Below, piece by piece: positions 1 through 9,046 of a stretch of DNA of 64,000 bases. The translations under genes were made by a program, and so were the position numbers. A model generated the notes under the pieces. That model saw only the letters and a program-made list of their open reading frames with translations. It was not told the DNA's origin and did no database searches. The DNA comes from CAYLMG01 sp964493425 (GTDB lineage Bacteria > Planctomycetota > Phycisphaerae > Sedimentisphaerales > Anaerobacaceae). The stretch's first letter is position 1. The number at the start of each line of letters is the position of its first letter. Location: assembly GCA_964493425.1 (NCBI GenBank), contig CAZBMW010000002.1:62001-126000 (forward strand), read 5' to 3'.

Positions 1-1
1 T

Positions 2-1066
2 GGTGAGCAGGCGATTGTTGAGCTTTATAATCAATTGAACAATGGCAGAAAATTCAAGTCAATTAAGGGTCTGATTTGGCGAAGCGGTGATGAGATTATA
101 TGTAACGGCAAGACCTGGCCTGAGAGGCTGTCACTGGCGGTCGAGAGAGATGCAGTTGATAATCGTGAATATTTCAGGCGTGGTGGGCAGTGCGGTTTTG
201 AGACAAAGCGCGGATGCAACAGGGGATGTATATACTGTGCGGACCCTCTGGCGAAAGGCTCTGTGGCAAGAGTGAGAGAGCCAGCGGAGGTGGCTGATGA
301 GGTGCAGAATCTGGTCAACCAGGGAATTGACGTTCTGCATACCTGCGATTCGGAATTTAATATACCCGTTGAGCACGCATTTGCGGTTTGTGAGGAATTG
401 ATACGGCGCGGGCTTGGTGATAAGGTGCGCTGGTACACGTATATGACGGTTCGGCCGTTCGACGTCGCCCTTGCGCAGATTTGCAGGCAGGCCGGCTGTG
501 TCGGGATAGATTTCACGACGGACTCGGCGTGTCCATCAATGCTGAAAACCTACAAGCAGACCCACGTAAAATCTGATATCGAGACTGCAGTACGATTGTG
601 CAAAGACAACGGTATAAAAGTTTTGCTTGATTTGCTATTAGGCGGTCCCGGTGAGTCGCCGGCGTCGGTTGCGGAATCGATTGCTTTCTTCAAGCGATTG
701 GAGGCTGATTGTTTTGGAGCTTCACTGGGCGTAAGGATTTACACGGGGACAGGGATGTCGAGCGTTGTAGCGGCAGAAGGCGATGCTGAAACGAATCCCA
801 ATATAAAAAGAAAGTACGATGGGCCGGTTAACTTTTTCAAACCGACTTTTTACGTATCAAGCTCTCTTGGTGAAAGACCTGCACAGCTTGTGAAGGATTT
901 GATTGACGGTGACAAGAGATTCTTCGAGCCTATGGTTGAAATTGAAAAAAGCGCACAGGGCAAATCGACCGACCATAATTATAACGACAATACCGAGCTT
1001 TTAGAGGCAATCAGGAAAGGTGCCCGCGGGGCATACTGGGATATCCTGCATCAGATTCGCACGTGA
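2..1066 (+). CDS. Radical SAM protein, probably of the B12-binding class (5' end off the window)
   Basis: The reading frame is open from the first bases, so the N-terminus lies outside the window. A CxxxCxxC iron-sulfur motif (GCNRGCIYC) at about 214-238 is the radical SAM signature, which binds a 4Fe-4S cluster and cleaves S-adenosylmethionine. The next part looks like a normal radical SAM barrel, including a glycine-rich LLGGPGES loop. The residues before the cysteines resemble the link that joins a cobalamin-binding domain to the radical SAM domain in B12-dependent family members; the B12 domain itself is not visible. The substrate is unknown. The class is secure, but the B12 subclass is an inference from the linker region. 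Confidence 0.8.
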   Translation, partial: GEQAIVELYNQLNNGRKFKSIKGLIWRSGDEIICNGKTWPERLSLAVERDAVDNREYFRRGGQCGFETKRGCNRGCIYCADPLAKGSVARVREPAEVADEVQNLVNQGIDVLHTCDSEFNIPVEHAFAVCEELIRRGLGDKVRWYTYMTVRPFDVALAQICRQAGCVGIDFTTDSACPSMLKTYKQTHVKSDIETAVRLCKDNGIKVLLDLLLGGPGESPASVAESIAFFKRLEADCFGASLGVRIYTGTGMSSVVAAEGDAETNPNIKRKYDGPVNFFKPTFYVSSSLGERPAQLVKDLIDGDKRFFEPMVEIEKSAQGKSTDHNYNDNTELLEAIRKGARGAYWDILHQIRT

Positions 1067-1254
1067 GCAAGCGTTTTTTGGCTATATTATCCTTATTTTT
1101 ACACTCCAAATGCACATTTGGGGAGCAGGGTGCGCTTGAAAAATTGTCCAAAAAAGGACAAAGCCGTAATAAATCTGTAACAATCAGGACTTAGGATTAC
1201 GTGGTGAAGTTAACTATTTTTGTGTACGATATATTTAATGGAAAGGAGATAAAA
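1067..1254. other. Intergenic leader of the LamG gene
   Basis: This spacer has a small perfect hairpin, CCAAATG-CA-CATTTGG, at 1106-1121 with no T-tract after it. A strong ribosome site, AAAGGAG, lies just before the ATG at 1255. No convincing -35/-10 pair was found. Confidence 0.4.
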
Positions 1255-4200
1255 ATGAAGAAGTTACTTTTTTTGGTCATTCTGGCGTTTTTTGCTTCTT
1301 TGGTGCCAGCTGGGGAGGCGAAAGAAGCTGCAGTTTTACTGCAGGATGCCCGCTATGCCGAGGATATCGAGGGCGATATTGACAAGGCAATCGGGCTTTA
1401 TGAGAAGGTGGTTCAGGAAGCTGGTGCCGATGCGAAAATAAGAGCACAAGCGATGTACCTTCAGGGTATGTGCTATCTCAAGAAGCAGGATGATATGGAG
1501 GCGCTGGAGGTATTAAGCAAATTGGTGGCAGAGTATCCCGAGCAGGCACAAATCGTCGCAAAGGCCAGGAGCACCATCGCAGAATTAAGCGATTCGGACC
1601 CGGCTTCCCTGATGCCGCCTGAAACGCTTTTGTACGTTGAGTTCGGCTCGCCGGGCAAGCAAATCGAGACCATACTCAACATGCTCAAGGGCACTCCCCT
1701 TGAAAATCCTCTCGCTGTGTTAGGACAGGGCGGTGGGGGATACGGCGGCTCATCCGGCGGTGGCGGCTATGGCGGGCCGCAAAATCCCGGTCAAGTCTTA
1801 AACGCGCTTTTCAACCCGAGTATGATAACCGAATTCAAAAAGATTCGCGGTATGGCGATCGGTATTACCGAAATAAGGCAGGATGGTCCGGCGGGGATTG
1901 TGGTTCTATACCCCGGTAAAAGCGATGCGCTTCGCGGCATGATTATGGCAGGACTGGGAATGATGGGGCAGTCGGCTGAACCTATTGAGGGGATGAAGAT
2001 ATTAAACATTATGGGTCAAGGAGGCGTTGCTTATGACGACACGGTCATCGTTGTAGCACATCCGCTAGAACTGCTGAAAAAGTGCATCAACCAGTACAAG
2101 GGTTTGAGTACGGGACCAAGCCTTTCGGATAGTAACAAGGCTTTTGCCGCCATAGGCAAAAATATCCGCAGGCAAAACGCTGTAACAGTCTGGGTAAATG
2201 TTGACGAAGCATTCCAGAGCTTTAAGCAAGCACACGGCGGTACGCTACCGCAGGATATGCACCCTGTTCATACTCTTTTAGACCCTGAGAATATAGATGA
2301 ATTTCTTGCCACCGTTTCCATTAATGAGGATGCCTTAAACTTAGATGCGAATATGAACTTCAAGCCGGGCCACAAATGTCTGGCGTATGATCTTTTCCGA
2401 ACGCCGAATATAAGCAGGAAAAACTTCTCAGCGGTTCCCTCTGATGCCGTAGCATTGTTCAGTTTTGCAATGAACGAGACCCCACGTGAAAGAATTGAGA
2501 GGATTCGCAAACCTTTAGAAAGATTTTCAGGGCTGGATTTAGGCAGGGGACTATTTAACAATCTCGAACAGGTTACAATCTTTGTTGTACCGAATTTAGA
2601 TACAAATGTAAGCGACCCGATGGACATTCCGGCTAATTGTGTAGGCATTGCATTAACCAGCAAGAATCCCGCTCAGACCCGCCAGACATGGGAAACAATC
2701 CTTGGTACAGTAAGTACGATTGGGCAAAGCGAGTCATCAGGGCAAGGTCAGCCGGAAGGCAGATACATTCTTCCGGTGGGCCGAGGTTGTCAACCAGTTT
2801 ATTGTTATCTCGACCAATACGAAAATACGACATTTCTAAGCCTGTCGGACGAAGTTATTAAGTCGGCGATGGCTGCTCGCGAATCGAAGTCAGCTTTGAC
2901 AAACGGTGTTCTGGCCGGGCCGCTCGGAAAATTAACTCCAAACACAAGCAAGCTTGCTGTTCTGAATGTCGGAGGGCTGATAAAAATTGCCGATGCCTTT
3001 ACGACAGTGAAACACAACAATCCGCGAAATCCGACGCATAAGACGATGCAGAAGCTGGCTGGTGCTTTTGATAAGAGTTATGTTCGAGTTCAAACCGACG
3101 AAAAAAATGATAGTCTTGGCATACACGTAAGTGCCAATAATATTCCAGCTTTGAAAGACGTTTTTGCTGATGCTATGCGACTGTCGAGGATTGATGCGAC
3201 TCAAAAGGTTGTAGCTACGGGGCCTCAGCCGGGCAACAAAGCTGTAGTGAAGTTTTCGCCGAGCGTAAAGCTTCAATGGCAGAGCGGTGCGGGGGCAGCC
3301 TCACATAAAGTATATGTCGGTACAAAGGCAGATGGGCTGGAGGTTCTGGCTGAGACGAAAAAGAGCAAAAGCACACTGACCGATGTCAAGGAAGGTGAGA
3401 ATTATTACTGGCGTGTTGACGAGACATTGGCTGACGGGACAGTTGTTGAGGGCGATACTTGGCAGTTTAATACCGGCGGCAAGCTTGTCGGCTGGTGGAA
3501 GCTCGACGGTGATGTAAAAGATTCTTCCGGCAACGATAACCACGGCACGGCAGAGAACGGCCCGGAATTTATAGACGGTGCAGTACATCTCGACGGCGGG
3601 GACGACTACGTGAGTTTGCCCATCGGCAAGCTTATTAGTTCGCTAACCGATGCGACGTTTGCGGTATGGGTTAATATTGACAGTACAGCCGGTTACGATC
3701 AGTGGCAGCGAATCTTCGATTTCGGCAGCGATGAATCGACCTATATGTTTCTTACTCCCCGTTCAGGGTATGATCAAGAGATGCGTTTTGCTATGACAGC
3801 CGGCAGCGGCCTCGGTGACGAAGACATAACGTCGGCACCGATGACCCTGCCAGCCGACCGGCGTCACGTAGCAGTAACGATAAACACAGGTAATAATACA
3901 CACACGCTGTACCTTGACGGAAAGGTCGTCGCTAAGAACACCGATGCCCGCTACGCACCAAGCTCGCTTGGTGTTACCACTAACAACTGGCTCGGCAGGA
4001 GTCAGTATTCCGTTGACCCGTATTTGAAAGGTTCGTTAGATGATTTTCGCATTTACAATTACGCGCTAAGCGAAGATGAAGTCTCGAAGCTTTGTGAGGG
4101 CGGCGAAACACAAAAAGCCGTAGTAGCTGAAGTAAAAGACGAAAAAAAGATTAAAGTAGAGGTTGAAAAGGAAGTTGAAATAGAAGTTAAAAAAGAAGTT

Positions 4201-5604
4201 GAAGCAGTGCAGTCTCTCGACAAAGGGCTTGTCGGCTGGTGGCAACTGGATGTTGATGCAGCAGATTCGACCGGCCATCACAATCACGGTAAAATCGTAA
4301 ACGGCCCAGAATGGGTCGAAAACGGTATAGTAGGCGGTGCATTGCGACTCGACGGTGAGGATGACTACGTCGAACTGCCTATCGGTTCTCTGATTGACTC
4401 TCTGGAAAGTGCCACGTTTGCGGTATGGGTGAATGTTGACATTTCCGCGGGTCCGTGGCAGCGGATTTTCGATTTCGGCAGCGACGATTCAACCTATATG
4501 TTCCTTACGCCTCGTACAGAGTATGAAAATCAAGAGCTGCGTTTTGCCATAGCAGCCGGCGGCGGTTACACCGACGAAGACATAACGTCGGCGCCGATGG
4601 CTCTGCCGGACGGCTGGAGTCATGTAGCAGTGAAGATAGACGCAGGTAATGGCACACATACACTGTATGTTGACGGAAAGGTCGTCGCCAAGAAGACAGA
4701 TGCCCGTTTTACACCAAGCTCGCTGGGTTCCACAACTAATAACTGGCTTGGTAGGTCACAATTTTCTCCCGACCCGTACCTGAATGGTTTGTTAGATGAT
4801 TTTCGCATTTATAACCGGGCACTGAGCGATAAGGAAATCATGGCACTTTACCAGATCGGCAGTAGCCGAAAAGCTGTGGTACCTAAGGTAAAGGACAAGG
4901 AAAAAATTAAAACAGAAACGACAAGCGAAGTGGACGTAAAAGAAAAAGTCGTAATAGTAGGAGTCGCCAAAGACAACCTTGTCGGCTGGTGGAAGCTCGA
5001 TGGCAACGCGAAGGATTCTTCCGGCAAGGGCAACGACGGCGAAGTTATGAATAATCCGCAATGGATTGATGGTAAGATAGGCGGCGCACTGAAATTCGAT
5101 GGTGCCGACGATTACGTGAGTCTTCCCATCGGCTCGATTATTTCGAAGCTTGAGAGGTCAACGGTAATGGTCTGGGTGGACTTTTCCAATGAAGGCGGTG
5201 CCTGGCAGCGGATATTCGACTTCGGCACGGATACAGGCAACTATGTATACCTGTCACCTCGTACTGATACAAACGGGCCTATGCGTGTTGCGATAACGGC
5301 GGGCGAGGGAGAATGGGTAGATTTGGACGCGGACAGCGGTACACTGCCCAGCGGCTGGCACCATGTGGCGGTTGTATTAGAACCCGGCAATATGCATCTT
5401 TACCTTGACGGTAAAGTTGCGGCCAGTACCGAGGGTTGGTATGTTCTCAGAGACCTGGGAACGACTACCAACAACTGGCTCGGCAGGTCGCAATACATGA
5501 GTGATGCATACTTTAGCGGCTCAATGGATGACTTTCGCATATACAACACGGCCCTTACCGGCTCGCAGATAGCCGAAATTTATAAAAGTGCGTTAAACCA
5601 GTAA
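1255..5604 (+). CDS. Giant exported protein with three LamG domains
   Basis: The start is placed at the ATG that follows GGAAAGGAG; an in-frame GTG 54 bases upstream has no ribosome site. The protein has 1449 residues. It begins with a signal peptide (MKKLLFLVILAFF), then a TPR-like helical stretch (about 25-105), a Gly/Tyr-rich loop near 157-177, and an unrecognised domain to about 650. A fibronectin/Ig-like strand segment precedes the LamG part. Three LamG (concanavalin-like) domains of about 210 residues start near 741, 991 and 1240, each opening with a VGWWxLD motif. Two linkers between them are strongly charged (Lys/Glu/Val rich). LamG modules usually bind glycans or surface partners. 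A cell-surface or secreted role is likely; the precise function is unknown. Confidence 0.8.
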   Translation: MKKLLFLVILAFFASLVPAGEAKEAAVLLQDARYAEDIEGDIDKAIGLYEKVVQEAGADAKIRAQAMYLQGMCYLKKQDDMEALEVLSKLVAEYPEQAQIVAKARSTIAELSDSDPASLMPPETLLYVEFGSPGKQIETILNMLKGTPLENPLAVLGQGGGGYGGSSGGGGYGGPQNPGQVLNALFNPSMITEFKKIRGMAIGITEIRQDGPAGIVVLYPGKSDALRGMIMAGLGMMGQSAEPIEGMKILNIMGQGGVAYDDTVIVVAHPLELLKKCINQYKGLSTGPSLSDSNKAFAAIGKNIRRQNAVTVWVNVDEAFQSFKQAHGGTLPQDMHPVHTLLDPENIDEFLATVSINEDALNLDANMNFKPGHKCLAYDLFRTPNISRKNFSAVPSDAVALFSFAMNETPRERIERIRKPLERFSGLDLGRGLFNNLEQVTIFVVPNLDTNVSDPMDIPANCVGIALTSKNPAQTRQTWETILGTVSTIGQSESSGQGQPEGRYILPVGRGCQPVYCYLDQYENTTFLSLSDEVIKSAMAARESKSALTNGVLAGPLGKLTPNTSKLAVLNVGGLIKIADAFTTVKHNNPRNPTHKTMQKLAGAFDKSYVRVQTDEKNDSLGIHVSANNIPALKDVFADAMRLSRIDATQKVVATGPQPGNKAVVKFSPSVKLQWQSGAGAASHKVYVGTKADGLEVLAETKKSKSTLTDVKEGENYYWRVDETLADGTVVEGDTWQFNTGGKLVGWWKLDGDVKDSSGNDNHGTAENGPEFIDGAVHLDGGDDYVSLPIGKLISSLTDATFAVWVNIDSTAGYDQWQRIFDFGSDESTYMFLTPRSGYDQEMRFAMTAGSGLGDEDITSAPMTLPADRRHVAVTINTGNNTHTLYLDGKVVAKNTDARYAPSSLGVTTNNWLGRSQYSVDPYLKGSLDDFRIYNYALSEDEVSKLCEGGETQKAVVAEVKDEKKIKVEVEKEVEIEVKKEVEAVQSLDKGLVGWWQLDVDAADSTGHHNHGKIVNGPEWVENGIVGGALRLDGEDDYVELPIGSLIDSLESATFAVWVNVDISAGPWQRIFDFGSDDSTYMFLTPRTEYENQELRFAIAAGGGYTDEDITSAPMALPDGWSHVAVKIDAGNGTHTLYVDGKVVAKKTDARFTPSSLGSTTNNWLGRSQFSPDPYLNGLLDDFRIYNRALSDKEIMALYQIGSSRKAVVPKVKDKEKIKTETTSEVDVKEKVVIVGVAKDNLVGWWKLDGNAKDSSGKGNDGEVMNNPQWIDGKIGGALKFDGADDYVSLPIGSIISKLERSTVMVWVDFSNEGGAWQRIFDFGTDTGNYVYLSPRTDTNGPMRVAITAGEGEWVDLDADSGTLPSGWHHVAVVLEPGNMHLYLDGKVAASTEGWYVLRDLGTTTNNWLGRSQYMSDAYFSGSMDDFRIYNTALTGSQIAEIYKSALNQ

Positions 5605-5628
5605 TTACAATGTGTCGAATCAAAATAG

Positions 5629-7653
5629 GTGGTAAATTTTGCAAAGATGGGTCTGGATTCAGGGCGCAAACAATTACAGTGGGCGATACTGCTGCTGGCG
5701 GTAGTAGTGGTGCTGCCCACTGTATGCCTTTTATGGTTTATGAGCCAGGCGGTCAAAAATGAGCGGCTGGTGGTTCGGCAGAAACTTATTGATGTATATA
5801 CCAATAAAGCAAAGACCTTTTTTGAGCAGGCCCTGGACGACTACTTTGAGGCTGAAATAGACAATATCAATTCCCGTGCGACGGAGGAAGCTCTCGCGAC
5901 ACATGATATACTCGCTTTGGGGCCGGACAGCCCTTTCCAGGGTATGTTACTCTTTGATGCGAACGATATTCTTATCTGTCCGATTTTAGAAAGCTTTCCG
6001 GACGAGCAGAGCAAAGAATTGATAGAGGCATTTCAGAAGGAGCTGGCCGGCGATATTGAAGAAGCTATCATCGAATATGAAAGAACTGCAGCGTACACCG
6101 ACTCAGATATTATTCGATACAAGGCCATTTTTGCCAAGGCCCGTTGTCTTATAAAATTAAACAGACAACAAGAAGCCATCAAGCTGACGCATAGGTTGTC
6201 ATATCCAACAGATCCCGAAAACATAAAGCCTGCATCAGCTGCGATGATAGCACAATCAAGAGTTTATCTCGCTGGTCTTTACGCGAAAACAGGTGATGAG
6301 AATTTGTTTTACCACCTGCGGAGAATTTTGGGTAATTCCCAATACGGTAATGAAAGAGAGAACCCTTATCTTCCATCATGTTCTGCACAAATGATTGTCT
6401 GGCAGCTGGAGCAGCTTATTAAAATAGCCGAAGAGCAGGGATTAGAGAAAAGGCTTGAACGTGAAATCAAGACTGCGAGAAGCCGCATTACAGCATATAA
6501 CAATGCAGTTACAGCAGCCAAAATTTATCCCGACGCCAAGCGCTTAAGAGACTGGCCTACACAAACGATAAGGAAAATTTTACTCGGACTTGACCTTTAC
6601 GGTATCAAGCTCAATCTGAGGGATAAAACTGTACTGGGTATTTCCGGCTTTGACAAGATGCTGAAAATCATAACGGCCGGTATGAACGATATACAGGATG
6701 ATATGGTGGGCGTACAAGTATATGACAACTTCAGCGGGCTTGTATCGGGTGACAAGGATTCTGTAGGTGAGGTGTTTCTGACATTAAATCCGGGCAAATT
6801 TTTGCCTGAGTTCAAGGTAGCGATATATTTCAAGGAAACGGGGGTTTTTGAAGCAGCAGCCAGAAGGCAGATAGCGATTTACACCTGGACGGGAATACTC
6901 GTAGTTCTATTGATTTTTATCACAGCGGCTTTTGCACTACGGGCCATAGGCAAACAGGCAAAGCTTAACAGGCTCAAAAACGATTTTATCGCAACCGTTA
7001 CTCACGAATTAAAGACACCGCTTGCGTCAACGCGTGTGCTGGTGGATACGCTTCTGGACGGCAGATACGAAGAGCAAAAACAGGCGTATGAATACCTGCA
7101 GCTCATATCCAAGGAAAATGAGAGGCTGAGCCATTTGATAGATAATTTTCTGACATTCTCGCGGATGGAACGTAATAAACGAGCATTCAATATGACGCGG
7201 GTGAGCCCTGTCGAAATAGCGAATACGGCAGCAGATGCGGTGCGTACGAAATTTAATAAGGCTGATGTTAAATTTAACCTCGACATTTCCAGGCAGCTAC
7301 CGATGCTGCACGCAGATAAAGATGCTATGGTAACGGTGCTGATAAATCTTCTGGATAATGCGTGCAAATATTCGTATGATAATAAGCAGATAGAGCTGAA
7401 GGTTTTTGCAAAGGACGGCTCGGTATGTTTCGCTGTCAAAGACAATGGAATCGGGATGAGCAGGCGCGTAAGCAAGCGGGTATTCAAGAGGTTTTTTCAG
7501 GCGGACAGCAGCTTGTCGAGGCGTGCAGAGGGGGCAGGGCTGGGACTGGCAATAGTAAGATTTATCGTGGATGCACATAAAGGCTCGATATCCGTTGAGA
7601 GCAAAGCTGGAAAGGGAAGCACTTTTACAATCAGACTTCCTGTGGTCAGTTAG
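5629..7653 (+). CDS. Membrane sensor histidine kinase
   Basis: The protein has two membrane segments (about 18-40 and 415-438) that enclose a large extracytoplasmic sensor region of roughly 370 residues, partly helical and TPR-like. The cytoplasmic part has the phospho-accepting histidine in VTHELKTPLAS (near 460), an N box (LLDNACKY, near 573), a G1 box (DNGIGM) and a G2 box (GAGLGLAI, near 638), so all catalytic boxes are intact. The start is uncertain: GTG at 5629 or ATG at 5647, the second having AGGTGG upstream at long spacing. The gene is followed at 25 bases by two response regulators, so the three genes probably form one operon and pathway. The signal sensed is unknown. Confidence 0.9.
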   Translation: MVNFAKMGLDSGRKQLQWAILLLAVVVVLPTVCLLWFMSQAVKNERLVVRQKLIDVYTNKAKTFFEQALDDYFEAEIDNINSRATEEALATHDILALGPDSPFQGMLLFDANDILICPILESFPDEQSKELIEAFQKELAGDIEEAIIEYERTAAYTDSDIIRYKAIFAKARCLIKLNRQQEAIKLTHRLSYPTDPENIKPASAAMIAQSRVYLAGLYAKTGDENLFYHLRRILGNSQYGNERENPYLPSCSAQMIVWQLEQLIKIAEEQGLEKRLEREIKTARSRITAYNNAVTAAKIYPDAKRLRDWPTQTIRKILLGLDLYGIKLNLRDKTVLGISGFDKMLKIITAGMNDIQDDMVGVQVYDNFSGLVSGDKDSVGEVFLTLNPGKFLPEFKVAIYFKETGVFEAAARRQIAIYTWTGILVVLLIFITAAFALRAIGKQAKLNRLKNDFIATVTHELKTPLASTRVLVDTLLDGRYEEQKQAYEYLQLISKENERLSHLIDNFLTFSRMERNKRAFNMTRVSPVEIANTAADAVRTKFNKADVKFNLDISRQLPMLHADKDAMVTVLINLLDNACKYSYDNKQIELKVFAKDGSVCFAVKDNGIGMSRRVSKRVFKRFFQADSSLSRRAEGAGLGLAIVRFIVDAHKGSISVESKAGKGSTFTIRLPVVS

Positions 7654-7678
7654 ACTCAAAAGGACAGGGATAGATTTT

Positions 7679-8359
7679 ATGGAGAGTGTCCTGATTATAG
7701 AAGACGATGCGGCTATGCTTCGGGGGCTGAAGGACAATTTCGAACTGAAGGGCTACCGTGTCAGGACGGCCCGTGACGGGCAGGCAGGTCTACAGGCGGC
7801 ATTGGCTGAGCCGGCGGATTTGATTATTCTCGATATTATGCTGCCGAAAATGAACGGCTACGAAATCTGCGACAAAATCCGTAAAAGAGAGCTCGATATG
7901 CCGATTATTATGCTGACGGCCAAGGACCAGGAGTCGGACGTCATTTTGGGGCTCAATCTGGGCGCGGACGATTATGTCACCAAACCGTTCAGTATCAAGG
8001 AGCTTTTGGCCAGGGCCGATGCGTTTCTGCGACGCAGAAAAAAAGAAGAGCGTAAGGTTTATGAATTCGGTGATTGCAGGCTCGATACAGTTAAGGGCGT
8101 TTTGACTCGTGACGGAAAAGAGGTTAAACTGACGCCGGGCGAATATAAGATGCTGCATCTTTTCCTGCGAAGGACCGGCTGCGCCCTGACGTGTGACGAG
8201 ATACGCAATACGGTTTGGGGCTATTCGAGCTTTATTACGCTGCGTGACATTGACCGTACCGTCGCTGCTTTGCGAAACAAAATCGAGCCCGACCCTGATA
8301 ACCCTGTGTTTATCCGCACGATAGGAGGTATAGGCTATAAATTCGAGCCGCCCGAATGA
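7679..8359 (+). CDS. OmpR-family response regulator, first of a tandem pair
   Basis: The start is the ATG opening MESVLIIEDD, which has AGGACAGGGA upstream; the frame is open further upstream but overlaps the kinase gene. The 226-residue protein has a receiver domain with the acidic pocket EDD (8-10), phospho-acceptor Asp52 (LILDIMLP-like context), and the conserved Lys of VTKPFS. A winged-helix DNA-binding domain follows, with a typical Trp-containing recognition region and the C-terminal hairpin IGGIGYKFE. It is the likely phosphotransfer partner of the kinase just upstream. The next gene, one base after the stop, is a close paralogue. Confidence 0.92.
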   Translation: MESVLIIEDDAAMLRGLKDNFELKGYRVRTARDGQAGLQAALAEPADLIILDIMLPKMNGYEICDKIRKRELDMPIIMLTAKDQESDVILGLNLGADDYVTKPFSIKELLARADAFLRRRKKEERKVYEFGDCRLDTVKGVLTRDGKEVKLTPGEYKMLHLFLRRTGCALTCDEIRNTVWGYSSFITLRDIDRTVAALRNKIEPDPDNPVFIRTIGGIGYKFEPPE

Positions 8360-8360
8360 G

Positions 8361-9041
8361 ATGGAAACGGTTTTAATAGTAGAAGATGACCCGGCGATGC
8401 TGAGGGGCTTGAAGGATAACTTCGAGTACTCCGGCTATACGGTAATAACGGCTGATGACGGTGAGAAGGGACTGAACGCAGCATTGGACGGTAAGCCTGA
8501 TTTGATACTGCTGGATATTATGCTGCCGAAGATTAACGGCTACGAGGTGTGTCGGCTGATACGCAAGGAAAAGCTCGATATGCCGATTATTATGCTTACA
8601 GCAAAGGGCGAGGAATCGGACATCATTCTGGGGCTGAATCTGGGTGCGGACGATTATGTCACCAAGCCTTTCAGTATAAAAGAACTCTTGGCAAGAGCCG
8701 CTGCGTTTTTACGACGAAGAAGACAGCAGGAACAGGACGTTTACGAGTTCGGCAGCTTTGTGCTTGATATACCCGCAAGAAAATTTACCAAAAAAGGCAA
8801 AGAGATAAAACTGTCACCGAAGGAATTTAAGCTGTTAGAGCACTTTCTGAAAAGAGAGGGTCGGGCGCTTACTCGTGACGAGATATTAAACGCTGTGTGG
8901 GGATATAATAGTTACGTTACCGACCGCAGCGTGGACAGGTTCGTAACGACTTTGCGAAATAAAATCGAGCCTGACCCGCACAACCCGGTTTTTATCCATA
9001 CGATTCGCGAAATCGGCTACAAGTTCGAAACTGAATCGTAG
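8361..9041 (+). CDS. OmpR-family response regulator, second of a tandem pair
   Basis: This 226-residue regulator has the same length and architecture as its upstream neighbour, with Asp52 as phospho-acceptor (LLDIMLPKINGYE), the Lys of VTKPFS and a winged-helix output domain ending in IREIGYKFE. The two receivers are nearly identical around the active site, while the DNA-binding domains differ more. This suggests a tandem duplication in which promoter specificity diverged while kinase recognition was kept. Its start codon lies one base beyond the stop of the first regulator, so translation is probably coupled. Downstream, a convergent gene ends only five bases away. Confidence 0.92.
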   Translation: METVLIVEDDPAMLRGLKDNFEYSGYTVITADDGEKGLNAALDGKPDLILLDIMLPKINGYEVCRLIRKEKLDMPIIMLTAKGEESDIILGLNLGADDYVTKPFSIKELLARAAAFLRRRRQQEQDVYEFGSFVLDIPARKFTKKGKEIKLSPKEFKLLEHFLKREGRALTRDEILNAVWGYNSYVTDRSVDRFVTTLRNKIEPDPHNPVFIHTIREIGYKFETES

Positions 9042-9046
9042 AGAAT

